64,000 nt of DNA from an uncultured Bacteroidales bacterium (GCA_947165255.1 CAMUZR010000003.1:121865-185864); one strand, 5' to 3'; shown: positions 36,274 through 44,295, numbered from the stretch's first letter. Notes: generated by a model from the sequence alone, not told the origin. Numbers and translations: made by a program.

Positions 36274-37017
36274 ATGAAAAAATACGGCCTCATCGGAAAA
36301 AAACTCGGACACTCGTGGTCGAAAAAATGGTTCGACGACATATTCCAAAGCCAGGGCATCCAAGCCCAGTACAGCCTCTACGAGCTGCCCTCGCTTCAAG
36401 GGCTGCGCCAGTGGGTAGCCACCGAAAACCTCAGTGGTTTCAACGTCACCATTCCCTACAAGGTGGAAATCCTACCCCTGCTGGACCTCATCGACCCCGC
36501 CGCGCAAAGCATCGGTGCCGTCAACTGCGTGGAAGTGACGGGCGGACTACTCATCGGCCACAACACCGACGCCCCCGCCTTCGCCCAAACCCTCAGCCCC
36601 CTCCTGGCGCCCTGGCACACCCGCGCCCTCATCCTAGGCACTGGCGGTGCCTCCAAGGCCGTCGCCCATGCCCTCCGGCAGCTGGGCATCGAGTACACCC
36701 TCGTATCGCGCACCCCGCTTGCCCACCCCCACACCATCGGCTACAGCCAGGCCCTGCACGAAGCCGCCGAAACCTATCTAATAGTCAACTGCACCCCCGT
36801 AGGCATGTACCCCCGCTGCGACGCCTCGCCATGGCCTTCCACACCTCACCTCGGCCACAAGCACCTCTGCTACGACCTCATCTACAACCCCGCCCAAACC
36901 CTTTTTCTCCAACAGGCACAGCAATGCCACGCCGCCATCCAGGGCGGCCTGGCCATGCTCCATCGCCAAGCCCAGCTCAGTTGGGAAATATGGGAACAAA
37001 CGCGCCGCGTAAAGTGA
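36274..37017 (+). CDS. aroE: Shikimate dehydrogenase
   Basis: A 247-residue NADP-dependent enzyme of the shikimate pathway (3-dehydroshikimate to shikimate). Substrate-site motifs are LGHSWSKKWF and GFNVTIPYKVEIL with the catalytic Lys; GAVNCVEV and HNTDAPAF with the conserved Asp follow. The nucleotide-binding LGTGGASKAVAHAL and the NCTPVGMYP motif are intact. The gene is short for the family (usually 270-285), mainly at the C-terminus. It stands alone between divergent neighbours and appears to be transcribed without a leader. Confidence 0.95.
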   Translation: MKKYGLIGKKLGHSWSKKWFDDIFQSQGIQAQYSLYELPSLQGLRQWVATENLSGFNVTIPYKVEILPLLDLIDPAAQSIGAVNCVEVTGGLLIGHNTDAPAFAQTLSPLLAPWHTRALILGTGGASKAVAHALRQLGIEYTLVSRTPLAHPHTIGYSQALHEAAETYLIVNCTPVGMYPRCDASPWPSTPHLGHKHLCYDLIYNPAQTLFLQQAQQCHAAIQGGLAMLHRQAQLSWEIWEQTRRVK

Positions 37018-37074
37018 ACCCTGCAAAGTGCACAATGTGACGAACAGTGGCAGCGGCCGCTCAAAATCGACAAT

Positions 37075-38283
37075 TCACCTTCTCACCACAGGCACAGCCG
37101 CCGTAGTCCCACCTGCCCACACAACCCTTAGCAGATACTCGCCCGCCGGCACATCGCCAAGCGGAAGGCGCATGCGCCCCACACTCACAGGCCGGCGCAG
37201 CACCTCCTGTCCCGAGATGGCGTACAGCACCACCGAAGCGCCCGGCCAACGTTCAGCCTCCTGCGGCACTACCACCGTCAGCCCGCCATCCGTCGGATTG
37301 GGGTAGACCTCCGGCACACTCCGCACCACACTATCCATGCCCTCATACCGGTCCGTGTCGGGTCTGAGATAGTCACCCAAATAGTCCGAGAGGTCTAACC
37401 GCAGCAACTGCGGAGGCCGACAAATGCCCATTCGGTTAAAAAACTCGTTGGTGAGAAAGAAATGCAATCCATCGCGACTGACAATAGCCTCGGTCTGTGT
37501 GCCGAAACCATTAGCCAGTACTATCTTACGGCTCTCGCCACCAAAAAAATCATGCCCTTCATAATCATAAAAAAGACATACAAACGGCTGGCAGAGGATA
37601 TTGTATCCGTTCAGCACCAACAAACTGCTGTCGCTGTGTATCCACGCTCCCGTCACAAGCCCCTCCACATCGTAGCTACCACACGAGTCGGCCGTATAGG
37701 TGCCAGGTGTCTTAGGCAGCGCATAGCACACCGTCCGCATACCCGTCCACTGCTTCGAGAAAAGATATAGGCTGTCGCCCACTGCCACCATGGCCTCGCA
37801 ATCGAAATCAGTGGTAGGGAGATAACTGTCCTCGACTACTGAATCGGCCTCATAGCCATAAAAGAGAAAACGAGTAGTGTCCACCGCAAAATTGCCGCTA
37901 AGCAGCCCCGACTTAGACATACGGTAAATATTCAGCTCGCTACGGGGCACTCTCTGATTATTTCCAAAGTCGCCCAAATAAAAATACTCCTCGTCTTGGA
38001 CCACCTCTTCCAAGTCCACAATAGGCAGCCCTGTGTCCAACGCAGTGTCCACATTACCTGTCACGGAATCAATCGAATAGAAAATCACCGAAAAATGGTC
38101 GTTCAGCGTCCATAGACGCCCCTGCCAGTAAAAAAGCGACGAGGTGTTACCCAACGAGTCGCCCAACTCAGCCACCAAATCGGCCTTCGGCCCTGTTTTA
38201 GCACCATCCTTCGTCTGTCCGCTAGCATCTATACAGCTAACTATCAGTATGATAAATAAAAATAAGAAACTTTTTTTCATCAC
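37075..38283 (-). CDS. Secreted protein with T9SS type A sorting domain
   Basis: 402 residues. The signal sequence (MMKKSFLFLFIILIVSC, then IDASGQ) is followed by a region with beta-propeller-like strands (SLFYWQGRLWTLNDH, DEEYFYLGDFGNN, FDCEAMVAVGDSLYLFSKQW). The C-terminal 80 residues (VYPNPTDGGLTVVV, LYAISGQEVL, VPAGEYLLRV) are a T9SS type A domain. It is probably surface-bound or secreted; no catalytic motif was seen. Confidence 0.8.
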   Translation of the reverse strand: MMKKSFLFLFIILIVSCIDASGQTKDGAKTGPKADLVAELGDSLGNTSSLFYWQGRLWTLNDHFSVIFYSIDSVTGNVDTALDTGLPIVDLEEVVQDEEYFYLGDFGNNQRVPRSELNIYRMSKSGLLSGNFAVDTTRFLFYGYEADSVVEDSYLPTTDFDCEAMVAVGDSLYLFSKQWTGMRTVCYALPKTPGTYTADSCGSYDVEGLVTGAWIHSDSSLLVLNGYNILCQPFVCLFYDYEGHDFFGGESRKIVLANGFGTQTEAIVSRDGLHFFLTNEFFNRMGICRPPQLLRLDLSDYLGDYLRPDTDRYEGMDSVVRSVPEVYPNPTDGGLTVVVPQEAERWPGASVVLYAISGQEVLRRPVSVGRMRLPLGDVPAGEYLLRVVWAGGTTAAVPVVRR

Positions 38284-38733
38284 ACAAAAATAAGAAAAAA
38301 TTATTAATAAACAAAACGCAAATCGATATTCGAAAAAAAATTTCGCAATCGTATCTTCTAACCAGCCAAATCCTTAGGTTTTTCCAGATGCCTCTCTGCA
38401 AAGACATACCGTCCATCCAAGCGCCCGCTTTCAATCTCCCTTTCTCCAGGCTTCCCGGCCTCCTTTCTTTAACTTTTGTTTATATTTCACCTTTATTTTA
38501 TTTGCTGTTGATAAACAAAATGCAAACTAAATGCAAACTAAATGCAAAACAACAAGCAGAGAAAGAGCGAATTGTGACGGGGCGAATGGTTGCGTTGCAA
38601 ATCTATGACAGGCAATGCACGGCGGCATTAGACACCGCTCAGAATTAGGGGATTGAAACCCACAATTTGCCGTATCGACACCCGACCTTATGCAGAACTC
38701 GCAATTCAGAATTATGGATTTAAAAAAAAGTCG
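38284..38733. other. Intergenic region with repeat, no gene
   Basis: About 450 bp between divergent genes. It contains the second copy of the AT-rich repeat (38476-38550) and no convincing open frame; a weak 86-codon frame crosses the repeat and is rejected. Confidence 0.5.
38476..38550. repeat. AT-rich repeat, copy 2, with 11-bp tandem extension
   Basis: Shares TTTATTTTATTTGC and GATAAACAAAATGCAAA with 14000-14066 in the same orientation, but has a shorter segment between them (TGTT). It continues as a tandem ATGCAAACTAA (38520-38530, 38531-38541, then a partial copy). Confidence 0.6.
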
Positions 38734-38741
38734 TATCTTTG
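38734..38741 (+). promoter_or_regulatory. -7 element of the acyltransferase gene
   Basis: TATCTTTG ends 9 bp before the ATG at 38751, so the mRNA would have almost no leader. An in-frame TTG at 38739 overlaps the element and is rejected as a start. Confidence 0.6.
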
Positions 38742-38750
38742 CAACTAGTC

Positions 38751-39836
38751 ATGGAAGATTTCAGCAGTTATTATCCCTATGAGGGTCAGGAATTTAAAGA
38801 AGCCATGCGCCAGTTGGTGGAGAGCCAATATTACGCGCAGGCGGCTTCTTTGCTGTTTCCCGAGCTCACTCTGGAGGAACTAACGCCGAAGGTTTTGGCT
38901 CTGACCGACGTGGACCAATTCCAGGGTTACGTCATGATACGTGCCTGCCAGTTCATCATACGCAACACGATGGCCGAATTCACCTACAGCGGACTGGAAC
39001 ATGTTGGGGAGGGCCCCTGCCTGTTCATCTCCAACCACCGCGACATCACGGTGGATGCCATCATGACCGAGTACGTCCTCATCTCCCACCAGCTGAAATC
39101 CTCCCATGTCGTCATCGGATCCAACCTCTACGAAATGCCTCTCATGGAGCAGATGGCCCGGCTGAACAAAATGTACGCCTTCAAGCGCGACGGCAACCAG
39201 AAGGAGCTATACAAAAGTCTGATGGGGCTGTCGCATTACCTGCGCCACATAGTAGTGGAGAAGCAAGAGAAAGCCTGGATAGCGCAGCGGGGCGGGCGCA
39301 CCAAAGACGGCCTCGACCACACCGACCCCGCCCTGATAAAGATGATTGCCCGCAGCGGCCGTCAGGACAGCCCCGACCAGTCGTTGGCCGAGATGAACAT
39401 CATACCCATAAGCATCTCCTACGAGTGGGAGCCCTGCGACGCGCTGAAAGCCCGCGAGACGTGCATGCGGAAACAGGGTCCCTACCGCAAAGCACCCGGC
39501 GAAGACACGCAAAGCATCCTGTCGGGCATAAACGAATTCAAAGGACGCGTCCATCTGGCTTTTTGCCAACCTATCGGCTTCCATGAACTTGCCTCGGTTG
39601 GAGGAGACTTCGATGCCGTCGCCCACATCATCGACCAGCGCATCGGCCAGAACTACCGCCTTTGGCCCAACAACTACATTGCCCATGAGCTGCTCGCCGG
39701 CACTTCGCACACGGGCTCCTACACCGCCGAGGAGAAAGCCCGCTTTATGCGCCACCTGGACGAGGCTTGCCAGAAATGCGACATTCCCGGCTTCCGCGAC
39801 ACCCTCGTGCAGATTTATGGCGCCGCCGTCCATTAG
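38751..39836 (+). CDS. Acyl-glycerol-phosphate acyltransferase family protein
   Basis: 361 residues from MEDFSSYYPYEGQEF. The acyltransferase block has FISNHRDITVDAIM, the Bacteroidota variant of the H-x4-D motif, followed by SHVVIGSNLYEMPLM and NKMYAFKRDGNQKELY, then AWIAQRGGRTKDGLD, a typical substrate-binding motif. The family acylates lysophosphatidate or related lipids at the inner membrane. The N-terminal 80 residues are specific to this group. It lies 100 bp upstream of prfA. Confidence 0.85.
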   Translation: MEDFSSYYPYEGQEFKEAMRQLVESQYYAQAASLLFPELTLEELTPKVLALTDVDQFQGYVMIRACQFIIRNTMAEFTYSGLEHVGEGPCLFISNHRDITVDAIMTEYVLISHQLKSSHVVIGSNLYEMPLMEQMARLNKMYAFKRDGNQKELYKSLMGLSHYLRHIVVEKQEKAWIAQRGGRTKDGLDHTDPALIKMIARSGRQDSPDQSLAEMNIIPISISYEWEPCDALKARETCMRKQGPYRKAPGEDTQSILSGINEFKGRVHLAFCQPIGFHELASVGGDFDAVAHIIDQRIGQNYRLWPNNYIAHELLAGTSHTGSYTAEEKARFMRHLDEACQKCDIPGFRDTLVQIYGAAVH

Positions 39837-39936
39837 CTCGCAAGAGCTACCCCCACTCTGATATAAGCACTCTCATTTTTTATATTGCTGCCACTGGCGC
39901 AATCTATCATTTTTTTAAGCAGAAAACGACAATATT

Positions 39937-41007
39937 ATGTTAGATAAATTAGAAGCAATTTACGCACGTTATCAGGAAATTGAGGCTCAGATGAACGACC
40001 CTCAGGTTACCGCCGACATGAAACGGTATGTCAAACTCAGCAAGGACTATAAAGACCTGCAGCCCGTGGTGAAGGCCTATCACGACTACAAGAGCCTGCT
40101 GGACACCATAGCCGAATGTAAGGAGTTGCTCAGCACCGAGAAAGACGAGGAGCTGCGCGAGATGGCCAAACAGGAGCTGGCCGAAAGCAACGAGAAGAAA
40201 GACAAAATGGAGGAGGAAATACGCATCATGCTCATTCCCGAAGACCCCACCGACAGCAAGAATGCCGTGGTGGAAATCCGCGGCGGCACGGGCGGCGACG
40301 AGGCCTGCATCTTTGCGGGCGACCTGTTCCGCATGTACAGCCGCTACTGCGAGAAGAAGCACTGGAAGATAGAAATCGTCGACTTCAACGAAGGCACTGC
40401 CGGCGGCTACAAGGACATCACTTTCAACGTGACGGGCGAGAAGGTATACGGCATGCTGAAATACGAGAGCGGCGTCCACCGTGTGCAACGTGTGCCCGCC
40501 ACCGAGACGCAGGGCCGTGTGCACACCTCTGCCGCCGGAGTGGTGGTACTGCCCGAAGCCGAAGAGCTGGACGTGGAGTTGAACATGGCCGACGTGAAGA
40601 AAGAGACATTCTGTGCCTCCGGTCCTGGCGGGCAGTGCGTGAACACGACCTACTCGGCCGTGCGCCTCACCCATATCCCCACCGGTATCGTGGTTTCGAT
40701 GCAGGACCAAAAGTCGCAGATTAAGAATATGGAGAAAGCCCTGGTCATCCTGCGCACCCGCCTCTACGAGCGCGAGTATAACAAATATATGGAGGAGCTC
40801 TCCAGCAAGCGCAAGACCATGGTGGCCACAGGCGACCGCAGCGAGAAAGTGCGCACTTACAATTACCCCCAGAGCCGCGTCACCGACCACCGCATCGGCT
40901 ACACCATGTACAACCTGCCCGCCTTTATGGACGGCGACATCGAGGACCTTATCGACGCCCTCCAGCTGGCCGAAAACGCCGAGAAGCTGAAGGAAAGCGT
41001 GGGGTGA
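39937..41007 (+). CDS. prfA: Peptide chain release factor 1
   Basis: 356 residues. The stop-codon recognition motif PAT is in VQRVPATETQGRVHT, and the catalytic GGQ in SGPGGQCVNTTYSAVRLTH. The N-terminal coiled domain (about 1-110) and the RGGTGGDEACIF motif are present. It recognises UAA and UAG and releases the nascent chain. No prmC is adjacent. Confidence 0.97.
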   Translation: MLDKLEAIYARYQEIEAQMNDPQVTADMKRYVKLSKDYKDLQPVVKAYHDYKSLLDTIAECKELLSTEKDEELREMAKQELAESNEKKDKMEEEIRIMLIPEDPTDSKNAVVEIRGGTGGDEACIFAGDLFRMYSRYCEKKHWKIEIVDFNEGTAGGYKDITFNVTGEKVYGMLKYESGVHRVQRVPATETQGRVHTSAAGVVVLPEAEELDVELNMADVKKETFCASGPGGQCVNTTYSAVRLTHIPTGIVVSMQDQKSQIKNMEKALVILRTRLYEREYNKYMEELSSKRKTMVATGDRSEKVRTYNYPQSRVTDHRIGYTMYNLPAFMDGDIEDLIDALQLAENAEKLKESVG

Positions 41008-41099
41008 TGCCCCGAAAGAGTGAGCTCCCGCCGCAGCAGCAGGCCACATTGTCTGACCAGCATAGACTCACCTGCCTTAGGTATTGATAGTGAAATAGA

Positions 41100-41133
41100 A
41101 AACCCGGAAAGTCCTTTTGGACAGTCCGGGTTT
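41100..41133. terminator. Bidirectional terminator between prfA and the MerR gene
   Basis: AAACCCGGA (41100-41108) pairs with TCCGGGTTT (41125-41133), with an inner GTCC/GGAC stem and TTTT loop. It is flanked by A and T stretches and serves the converging genes. Confidence 0.85.
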
Positions 41134-41159
41134 GCTTTGTGGTGAGGTTAAAGCTTGTT

Positions 41160-42362
41160 CTATTTCCAAAGAGTGGCCCAGATGCGGCTGCCTTGGCGGT
41201 AGAGTGTATAAATCTTTGTGCCAGAAAGGATTTGCAAACGGGCCTGTGCGCCCTGCTCAGGGAAAAGACGAAACAGCTGGACATTGTCGTGACGCTCTGC
41301 CACAACTGCGGCAATATAGTAGTCCTTGGTCATTGGATGGTTATACTCAATGAGATATTCGCCGTCTATTTCGGTGACCGAAGGTTGTTCGGCTGGTTCG
41401 ACTGGCTTTACTGGGACGGGGGCGAGTATTTTGCCACAGCACTCCAGTTTCCCTTTGCCGTAGGCGATGGCCACATTGCCACAATCGGGACAGCAGAATA
41501 GGTTGAGGTGGTTCGTCGTCCGGAGTTTGAGGGGCGCTACTTTTTCTGCCGGCACCTGAATGATGGTAAGCCATTTCTGGGGGTCGGTCTGATTCCACAC
41601 GCCGTCGACATAACAGGCGCGCGGTGCTCCCGCCATTCGATAGCCCTCTTTCTCCATGTAGGCGAAAAGGTCGATATAGCTTTGATAGAGCTGTTCGTAA
41701 GGGCCGTAGACTTTCATGCAGACCGCCAGAGGTATTTCGGGATTTTGGCGGAACTTGATGATATCGCTGTCTTCTTTGGCCTCAAGGACCTGTTCGCAGT
41801 ACTCAAAATCGATGTCGTGGTCCTTGTATTCTTTGTCGTGCTCGAATGTGTAGCAATAGCCCGATTCGGGACATTTGCAGCCTAGGCGAGCCATTTCAGG
41901 TCCGATGACGTTGCAACAAAGGTCGCCAATGGCATCGTAGCCGGGGATGATTCCGCGATAGTAGGCTACCGTCATGGCTGGGATGCTTTGAATTGAAATT
42001 TTTTCCATTTTTTGGTACTTTTGTTGTGAGTTTATCAAAGCCTGTAGTCGGTCGCGACGGAGGAGCATCTGATGGAGATTCGCCTCGGTCTGGAGGATTT
42101 TGGCTTCGAGAAGTTGAAGTGAAGGCTCTTGTGAATCGCTGTCCATAAGGCCGCCTATTTCTTCTAACGAGAAGCCCAACTCTTTGAAACGACGTATTGT
42201 TTCCATCGTTTGCAACTGGCTGACATGATAGTAGCGATAGCCCGTCCAGGGGTCTACCTTTTGGGGTGTTATCAGCCCAAGTTTCTCGTAATGGTGGAGT
42301 GTTTTCACAGTCACGCCACAGAGCTTTGAGAACTCACCGATCTGTAAATTAGTTATTTCCAT
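41160..42362 (-). CDS. MerR-family regulator fused to GyrI-like and degenerate desulfoferrodoxin-like domains
   Basis: 400 residues. Residues 1-75 are a MerR winged helix (IGEFSKLCGVTVKTLHHYEK, TGYRYYHVSQL), followed by a coiled coil (about 80-115). Residues about 120-270 look like a GyrI/AraC effector-binding domain (IPAMTVAYYRGIIPGYDAIG). Residues about 288-400 resemble desulfoferrodoxin: a zinc/iron ribbon FCCPDCGN...LECCG, then EYNHPMTKDYYI. Compared with active superoxide reductases, the second His after HPMT is Tyr and the C-terminal CNxHGLW is RQGSRIW, so the catalytic iron ligands are missing. It probably senses a ligand or metal through this fold. A palindrome overlaps its start, suggesting autoregulation. 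Confidence 0.85.
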   Translation of the reverse strand: MEITNLQIGEFSKLCGVTVKTLHHYEKLGLITPQKVDPWTGYRYYHVSQLQTMETIRRFKELGFSLEEIGGLMDSDSQEPSLQLLEAKILQTEANLHQMLLRRDRLQALINSQQKYQKMEKISIQSIPAMTVAYYRGIIPGYDAIGDLCCNVIGPEMARLGCKCPESGYCYTFEHDKEYKDHDIDFEYCEQVLEAKEDSDIIKFRQNPEIPLAVCMKVYGPYEQLYQSYIDLFAYMEKEGYRMAGAPRACYVDGVWNQTDPQKWLTIIQVPAEKVAPLKLRTTNHLNLFCCPDCGNVAIAYGKGKLECCGKILAPVPVKPVEPAEQPSVTEIDGEYLIEYNHPMTKDYYIAAVVAERHDNVQLFRLFPEQGAQARLQILSGTKIYTLYRQGSRIWATLWK

Positions 42363-42385
42363 GATTCATTGCGCAATTAAATCAT
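42361..42385. promoter_or_regulatory. Palindrome overlapping the MerR start codon (possible operator)
   Basis: ATGATT-C-ATTG-CG-CAAT-TA-AATCAT, a 25-bp near-perfect inverted repeat between the -7 element and the start codon of the MerR gene. Confidence 0.5.
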
Positions 42386-42388
42386 CTG

Positions 42389-42396
42389 CAAAGATA
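42389..42396 (-). promoter_or_regulatory. -7 element of the MerR gene
   Basis: TATCTTTG on the minus strand, 27 bp before the ATG. The nearest TTG lies 22 bp upstream, a longer spacer than normal, which is usual for MerR-controlled promoters. Confidence 0.5.
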
Positions 42397-42534
42397 CAGT
42401 CGCTCCTAAGGTATGAGTCAAGAGCATTAACAGAGTTTAACACTAGGCGGTAAGAATATGCAGGGTTTGTGTCCTATTATCGAAAAAAAGAGCGCGCCTC
42501 TGGGGACACCCTTTTGACTATGGGGAAATGAAGA

Positions 42535-42616
42535 TTACTCTTTCTCGTTGGCGGCAAAGCATCACTGGACCGTTGCTCATCGTAGGCTTTGAGGAGGGTC
42601 TGCTGTGGTATGCCAT
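42535..42616. repeat. EF-G 3'-end-like segment, copy A
   Basis: About 80 bp similar to 44506-44585 (roughly 69 matches by eye) and, over the central GTAGGCTTTGAGGAGGG part, to the 3' end of the EF-G gene at 45625-45679. Read on the minus strand it encodes QQTLLKAYDEQ; the gene end reads QQALLKAYEEA. Confidence 0.65.
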
Positions 42617-42833
42617 CGGTGCGGGCCTTGTGTGGTGGCAGTGGCTGATTGCCGCCGTAGGCTACCTCGGCATCATCTATGTCATGTTCAGCGGCGCCCG
42701 CCGTCTGGAGCTCCGCCAAAACGAGGTCTACGGCCACGACCCCGACTACCAAGCCTACGTCAAGAAGACCCCCATCCTCATTCCCCTGCTGCCCCTCTAC
42801 TCCGTCGAGCGCTACAACTGGCTCCAGGCCTGA
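42535..42833 (+). pseudogene. 5'-truncated DUF1295 family remnant
   Basis: An open frame starting at ATG 42528 and ending at 42833. Only its second half is recognisable: two hydrophobic stretches, then ARRLELRQNEVYGHDPDYQA and LIPLLPLYSVERYNWLQA, the C-terminus of DUF1295 (steroid 5-alpha-reductase-like) membrane proteins, which are normally 250-300 residues. The first 30 codons instead match the EF-G-end repeat, so the front of the gene was lost at that junction. Expression is doubtful, although a terminator follows. Confidence 0.6.
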
Positions 42834-42881
42834 GGAGCCGGAATCCCATATTACATCCTTTAGTTAACCGAGACAGAATAC

Positions 42882-42910
42882 CACCGCCGCCCACTGGGTG
42901 GCGGTGTCTT
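42882..42910 (+). terminator. Terminator after the DUF1295 remnant
   Basis: CACCGCC (42882-42888) pairs with GGCGGTG (42900-42906), inner CCCA/TGGG; followed by TCTTTTG. Confidence 0.75.
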
Positions 42911-42933
42911 TTGTGCCGTGGCGAAAAATAAAT

Positions 42934-42964
42934 TTGGCTACATCGGGAAATTGTCGTATCTTTG
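42934..42964 (+). promoter_or_regulatory. Promoter of the structured RNA / small-gene unit
   Basis: TTG (42934-42936), 20 bp, TATCTTTG (42957-42964). Transcription would start near 42970, which coincides with the first hairpin of the candidate RNA. Confidence 0.7.
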
Positions 42965-42969
42965 CAGCC

Positions 42970-43160
42970 GATTTCAGAGTGAAATCACGAAGCGTTATAT
43001 CTTCGTCTTGCTAATGGAAACGTGAGAAACTTCTATGAAATGCAAGAGTGGTATGACGGTTTGCGTGTTTTAGCGTGGACTGTTTCCATTTCTACATTTC
43101 AGGGCAATTCTCACGGCCTCCATTAGGAGAAGTGGTACACGGCACCACGCTTCTTGTTAT
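42970..43160 (+). ncRNA. Candidate structured RNA with pseudoknot (leader or small RNA)
   Basis: Hairpins: GATTTCA/TGAAATC (42970-42976 with 42980-42986) and ACGAAG/CTTCGT (42987-42992 with 43001-43006). Then AATGGAAAC (43013-43021) pairs with GTTTCCATT (43082-43090), while GTGAGAA (43022-43028) pairs with TTCTCAC (43108-43114) and TGAAATG (43036-43042) with CATTTCA (43095-43101): a pseudoknot around a three-way arrangement. A last hairpin AGAAGTGGT/ACCACGCTTCT (43128-43154) is followed by TGTTATTATT. No Rfam family was recognised. It could be a 5' leader of the gene at 43206 or an independent RNA. Confidence 0.6.
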
Positions 43161-43205
43161 TATTAACTGCTCAACAGGGTGCAGGAGAGCATTTAACCTT
43201 TCAAA

Positions 43206-43562
43206 ATGGGCGCAAGTAACACAGTCATAGCAGGCGACTATAAAGGCTGCATAGTTGGAGAAACATTGGATATCATTGACCCTAAACAAGGCTTTCTCGG
43301 AAAAACAGTGGCAAAGATTAACAAAGACTCCATTGAAACCTATGAAATAATGACGGAAGAGCATAAACATTCTGCTGGTAACGTAGCAGCAAGAGGACTT
43401 GTGGGAGCAGCATTGTTAGGGCCAGTAGGCCTTGCTGCAGGAGTCCTATCATCAAAAAAGAAGGGCATCATTCAAATTGCATTGCTATTTAAGAATGGAA
43501 AGAAGTCTCTGATCGAAGTAAATGACAAAATTTCTAAGAAAATAACCACAGCATTATTTTAA
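43206..43562 (+). CDS. Small protein with hydrophobic hairpin, unknown function
   Basis: 118 residues. The first half is soluble and mixed (VIAGDYKGCIVGETLDIID). Residues about 60-80 are a Gly/Ala-rich hydrophobic segment (VAARGLVGAALLGPVGLAAG), and the end is basic (KKSLIEVNDKISKKI). Similar small proteins with this glycine-rich segment followed by a KNGKKSLIEVDDK-like end occur in many bacteria, without assigned function. Lower GC than flanking core genes. It starts 45 bp after the structured RNA and 7 bp precede the frameshifted lipoprotein. Confidence 0.65.
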   Translation: MGASNTVIAGDYKGCIVGETLDIIDPKQGFLGKTVAKINKDSIETYEIMTEEHKHSAGNVAARGLVGAALLGPVGLAAGVLSSKKKGIIQIALLFKNGKKSLIEVNDKISKKITTALF

Positions 43563-43568
43563 TAGATT

Positions 43569-44002
43569 ATGAAAAAAACATTAATTATTGGCGCAGTAAT
43601 GAGCGCAATGTTTTTTTTACAGCTTGCGGTAGTGGAAAAACAAGCGTTTTCCCCGAAAACGGCAAAGACTACAAATTGTTGATGACGGAAGACATCAATA
43701 TCTGCAAGAAATATTATCTCCAGATTTTGATTGATACGACCTATTCCGAAAATTATCTGCTATACTTTACAAACAGATTCCGTGACACATATGCCCACGG
43801 TGAAAATAGAACTGTGTTTATTTATGATACTGCATATGATGAATCAATGTTGCGGAAGAGCGTTTATGACCTTTCTGATGACGAATATTTAGCAATGGCT
43901 AATCATACGTTGTTCGTTGCTTCATGGGAGGACACCTCTTACGGCACGTATTACATATTAAAAGATGATGATAGATACAGAAAACTTTCACAAACTAAAT
44001 AA
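43569..44002 (+). pseudogene. Lipoprotein gene frameshifted in a T8 tract (possibly phase-variable)
   Basis: Starting at ATG 43569 the frame reads MKKTLIIGAVMSAMFF, then leaves register after a run of eight T (43611-43618) and stops 37 codons from the start. With nine T (or six) the frame continues ...MFFFTACGSGKTSVFPENG, giving a normal lipobox (FTAC) and about 144 residues to the stop at 44000-44002. The mature part contains SWEDTSYGTYYILKDDD but no known domain. Sequencing error, decay and slipped-strand phase variation are all possible. Confidence 0.6.
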
Positions 44003-44200
44003 TTACACAAGTAACAATTATCAAGCGAGCTGTACGGACTCGATTTTTTGTTCTGCCAAAACGAAATGATGAGGAAACACGTCGCCATGACGCGGCGACA
44101 TACGAAACGGCAGATGGTTGAGATAAAAATGGCCGTCGCCGGGACGGAACGGAATTGAATCGGGAGTTAAATGGACGGTTTTATATTCCGTTTGACTAGA

Positions 44201-44295
44201 GGGAGAATATTGTTATGATGCGATATTCTCCCTTTGTTTAGAGGGAATATATAATGCTGTGCATTATTCTTCTTTTGTTTAACGGGAGAATAACA
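44201..44295. repeat. Tandem imperfect hairpin units
   Basis: GGGAGAATAT (44201-44210) pairs with ATATTCTCCC (44223-44232). The next unit has ATAATGC/GCATTAT (44251-44257 with 44261-44267) flanked by GAGGGAAT and TTCTTC. A third, half unit begins GGGAGAATA at 44284. Units are joined by TTTGTTTAGA or TTTGTTTAAC. Confidence 0.6.

Noticed and set aside
39949..41049. 366-codon open frame antisense to prfA
   Set aside because: A low-complexity (Val, Leu, His-rich) shadow of a strongly conserved gene.
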